Shown here in pieces: positions 62,030-64,000 of a stretch of DNA of 64,000 bases. The DNA lies in assembly GCA_965207495.1 (NCBI GenBank), contig OZ242287.1:1674001-1738000 (forward strand). The letters run 5' to 3'. The position numbers and the translations under genes were made by a program. A model generated the notes under the pieces. That model was given only the letters and a program-made list of their open reading frames with translations, ran no database searches and was not told the origin of the DNA. The stretch's first letter is position 1. Every line of letters starts with the position of its first letter. The DNA comes from Bin5 sp965207495 (lineage in GTDB: Bacteria > Chloroflexota > Anaerolineae > Caldilineales > Caldilineaceae).

Positions 62030-63541
62030 ATGATCCAGACAGCGTATTCGCAGTTCGCAGAGACTGTTTTATCTACGAGGCCGCTTGTGCGGCGGGGCGC
62101 GATCGGCCTGATTCTGGCTGCCGGGGCGCTCTTTATCGCCCTCCTCATCGGCGTCGCCGGGCCGTTGATCGCCCTTGTTCTGGCGGCGGCGATTGTCGGC
62201 GGTACGCTCATCCTCATGGATACGCACTGGGGCTATGTGGCCCTGGTTGGCGTTGTCTTCGTCCTGCCCTTCGCCAGCTTGCCGTTTCGTCTTGGCTTCA
62301 AACCGACTTTTCTGGATGCAGCGCTGGGGGCTCTCGTCTTTGTGTGGGCCCTCAAACTGGTCGCGGGCGGGCCGGGATTCTCTTTTTCTCGCTCGGCGCG
62401 TAGAGCAGGTCTTTCCCGGGCCCGTGAGTTTTTGATCTCGCCGATTGGACTGCTGATTGGGCTCTTCATGCTGATGGCGGTGTTCAGTTTCATCTATGGC
62501 ATGTCCCACAGCCGGCCTACGAGCACCATCATCCGCCGCTTCGGCGAGATTCTGCTGGGAATCGGCCTCTTTTTTGTCGTTATCAACACTGTGCGCACGC
62601 ACGTAGAACTGGCGTGGGTGACCCGCTGGCTGTTCCTGGCGGCCTGGGCATGCGCCACGATCGCGGTGGTGTTCTACGTGATTCCTGAGGCCTGGACCGT
62701 GCGGGTTCTGAATGCGCTTGTACGATTCGACTATCCCGGCGGCTTCGGCGCGCTGCGCTGGATCGAAGACGACCCGGACGGTACGATGCGGGCGATTGGC
62801 ACGGCGGTTGACCCCAATGTATTGGGGGGTATGATGATCCTGGCGGCGGCGATGGTCGGGCCGCAGCTCATATCACCGCAGGGGCTCTTCCCCAGATGGC
62901 TGAGCATTCTGGTCTTCGCCACCGTCGTGCTGGCGCTCTATTTGACATTCAGCCGCTCCGCTCTATTTGGCATGATGGCGGCGCTCGCGGTGCCGGCCGT
63001 GCTCAAGTACAGGCGGCTCCTGCCCATTGGAATCTTGCTGGGCCTGATGCTGTTTCTTCTGCCGCAGACGCAGGACTACGTTGCCCGTTTGCTGGAAGGG
63101 CTCGCGGGCGAGGATGTGGCAACACAGATGCGCTTTGGTGAGTACAAGGACGCCCTGATTCTGATTCGCCGCTACCCACTCTTCGGTGTCGGTTTTTCGG
63201 GCGTTCCCGACATCGATATCTATCTCGGCGTCAGTATGTTCTACCTGACCCTGGCCGAGAACATGGGCGTTATTGGCTTACTGATCTTTCTGGCGGTGAT
63301 GATTGGCTTTTTCGGCATGTTTGTGAACGCCTGGCGCGCCGGTGTCGCGCCCGAAAGAGAACCGCTGCTCCTCGGTTTTGGCGGCGCCATCCTGGGGGCC
63401 CTGGTCAGCGGGGTCGCGGACCACTACTGGTTCAACCTTACCTATCCCCATATGACGGTTCTGTTCTGGATGTTCATCGGCCTGGCCGTTGCAACCATCC
63501 TGGTCGAGAAGGAAAGCGCTGCGCTGGCTCGAGAATCCTGA
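62030..63541 (+). CDS. O-antigen ligase / WzyC-like polytopic membrane protein
   Basis: 503 residues from ATG at 62030; the open frame upstream runs through an IS relic and is not coding. About eleven hydrophobic segments. The Wzy_C-type features are visible: a long periplasmic loop containing ALRWIEDDPDGTMRAIGTAVDPN, then LTFSRSALFGMMAALAVPA, and later MRFGEYKDALILIRRYPLFGVGFSG, the family-typical region in which R-x(n)-W/P-L-F-GVG follows. It probably transfers or polymerises cell-surface glycans. A TATACT at 62017-62022 lies eight bases before the ATG, hinting at a leaderless transcript. Function in an outer-membrane-poor Chloroflexota cell is uncertain. Confidence 0.8.
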   Translation: MIQTAYSQFAETVLSTRPLVRRGAIGLILAAGALFIALLIGVAGPLIALVLAAAIVGGTLILMDTHWGYVALVGVVFVLPFASLPFRLGFKPTFLDAALGALVFVWALKLVAGGPGFSFSRSARRAGLSRAREFLISPIGLLIGLFMLMAVFSFIYGMSHSRPTSTIIRRFGEILLGIGLFFVVINTVRTHVELAWVTRWLFLAAWACATIAVVFYVIPEAWTVRVLNALVRFDYPGGFGALRWIEDDPDGTMRAIGTAVDPNVLGGMMILAAAMVGPQLISPQGLFPRWLSILVFATVVLALYLTFSRSALFGMMAALAVPAVLKYRRLLPIGILLGLMLFLLPQTQDYVARLLEGLAGEDVATQMRFGEYKDALILIRRYPLFGVGFSGVPDIDIYLGVSMFYLTLAENMGVIGLLIFLAVMIGFFGMFVNAWRAGVAPEREPLLLGFGGAILGALVSGVADHYWFNLTYPHMTVLFWMFIGLAVATILVEKESAALARES

Positions 63542-63600
63542 GAGCCTTCCCGGCGTAAAGAACTCTGTTGCCGGAAACGGAAGGTCGAGAGAAAGAACGT

Positions 63601-64000
63601 ATGAAGAGAGCGACAACAGGTCTGCACAGTGAAGTGAATAGGATGGGCGCGGTCCGCATCGATCCGGTGCCGGATGTTGGACCCGGTTCTGACGCCGCAT
63701 CGACTGTCTTCGAGATGGATCTTCATCCCCTGCCTGCTGAAGAGGCTGGCAAGGGGCCAGGACAGCTCACGCGCGGGCGGCGGCCGTCGTGGCTGCGCGT
63801 GCGTTCAGCCGATACGCCCAGGTTCCGTGAGCTCAAGGAGCTGTTTCGCGGCAAGAGTCTCAACACGGTCTGCGAAGAAGCGATGTGCCCCAACATCGGT
63901 GAATGCTGGGGCAGGGGCACGGCTACCTTCCTGCTGATGGGGGATACGTGCACGCGCTCCTGCGGCTTCTGCAAGATCAAGACCGGGCGGCCCGGCCTGC
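63601..64000 (+). CDS. lipA: Lipoyl synthase, N-terminal part (runs off the window)
   Basis: 133 codons from ATG at 63601 (GAGAGAAAG upstream). After an unusually long ~60-residue N-terminal extension comes RRPSWLRVRSADTPRFRELKE-like LipA sequence, the auxiliary-cluster motif CEEAMCPNIGECW (Cys-x4-Cys-x5-Cys), GTATFLLMGDTC, and the radical-SAM motif CTRSCGFC. LipA inserts two sulfur atoms into protein-bound octanoate to make the lipoyl cofactor. The extension may mean that translation really starts at a later codon. The 3' part lies beyond the window. Confidence 0.93.
   Translation, partial: MKRATTGLHSEVNRMGAVRIDPVPDVGPGSDAASTVFEMDLHPLPAEEAGKGPGQLTRGRRPSWLRVRSADTPRFRELKELFRGKSLNTVCEEAMCPNIGECWGRGTATFLLMGDTCTRSCGFCKIKTGRPGL

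Overview
The window looks like bacterial chromosome from an uncultivated Chloroflexota member (Caldilineae/Anaerolineae-like). This is an inference from gene content and was not tested by phylogeny. It rests on many ABC importers without local ATPases, twin-arginine/lipobox solute-binding proteins, phytanoyl-CoA dioxygenase and mandelate-racemase family enzymes, a giant secreted subtilisin with CARDB repeats, and Thr/Pro-rich lipoproteins. No rRNA, tRNA or CRISPR array was seen.

Layout. (1) 1-14.6 kb, minus strand: a carbohydrate or organic-acid uptake and catabolic locus. It holds a beta-sandwich-like protein, two tandem beta-propeller-like paralogues, an enolase-superfamily enzyme, a ThDP enzyme, a Gfo/Idh/MocA oxidoreductase, a family-5 solute-binding lipoprotein, a GHL10-like protein, DppB/DppC-type permeases and, at the edge, a PhyH-family enzyme. 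(2) 15-28 kb: housekeeping and homeostasis genes: ammonium transporter, DUF72 protein with a C-terminal QLSLF, small membrane protein, His-rich CDF metal exporter, ferritin, lipoprotein, S41 peptidase, nadD, obg, ybeY, diacylglycerol kinase-like protein and an MFS exporter. (3) 28.4-35.3 kb: an ABC sugar-importer cluster with two solute-binding proteins and two complete permease pairs. (4) 35.4-44.2 kb: an FxLYD-type lipoprotein convergent with a 2561-residue S8 protease carrying 15 CARDB repeats. (5) 44.4-50.3 kb: an NAD-dependent formate dehydrogenase operon. The catalytic subunit is interrupted by an in-frame UGA exactly at the selenocysteine position and is followed by a SECIS-like hairpin; a Phd-type antitoxin with a truncated toxin-like ORF lies inside the operon. 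(6) 50.6-61.9 kb: an accessory island with a two-gene phage terminase relic behind a strong promoter and a 10-bp tandem array, a HigB / HigA-ImmA module, a KAP NTPase with a previously unlisted 54-residue membrane protein, and a 1303-residue SIR2 protein. Decayed relics of one IS3-family element separate these modules. (7) 62-64 kb: an O-antigen-ligase-like membrane protein and the start of lipA.

The most interesting parts are the selenocysteine formate dehydrogenase and the island. In the island, the small membrane protein + KAP pair and the SIR2 protein lie on the same strand between IS relics and are candidates for an anti-phage system. Functional statements about the island are inferences from domain families.
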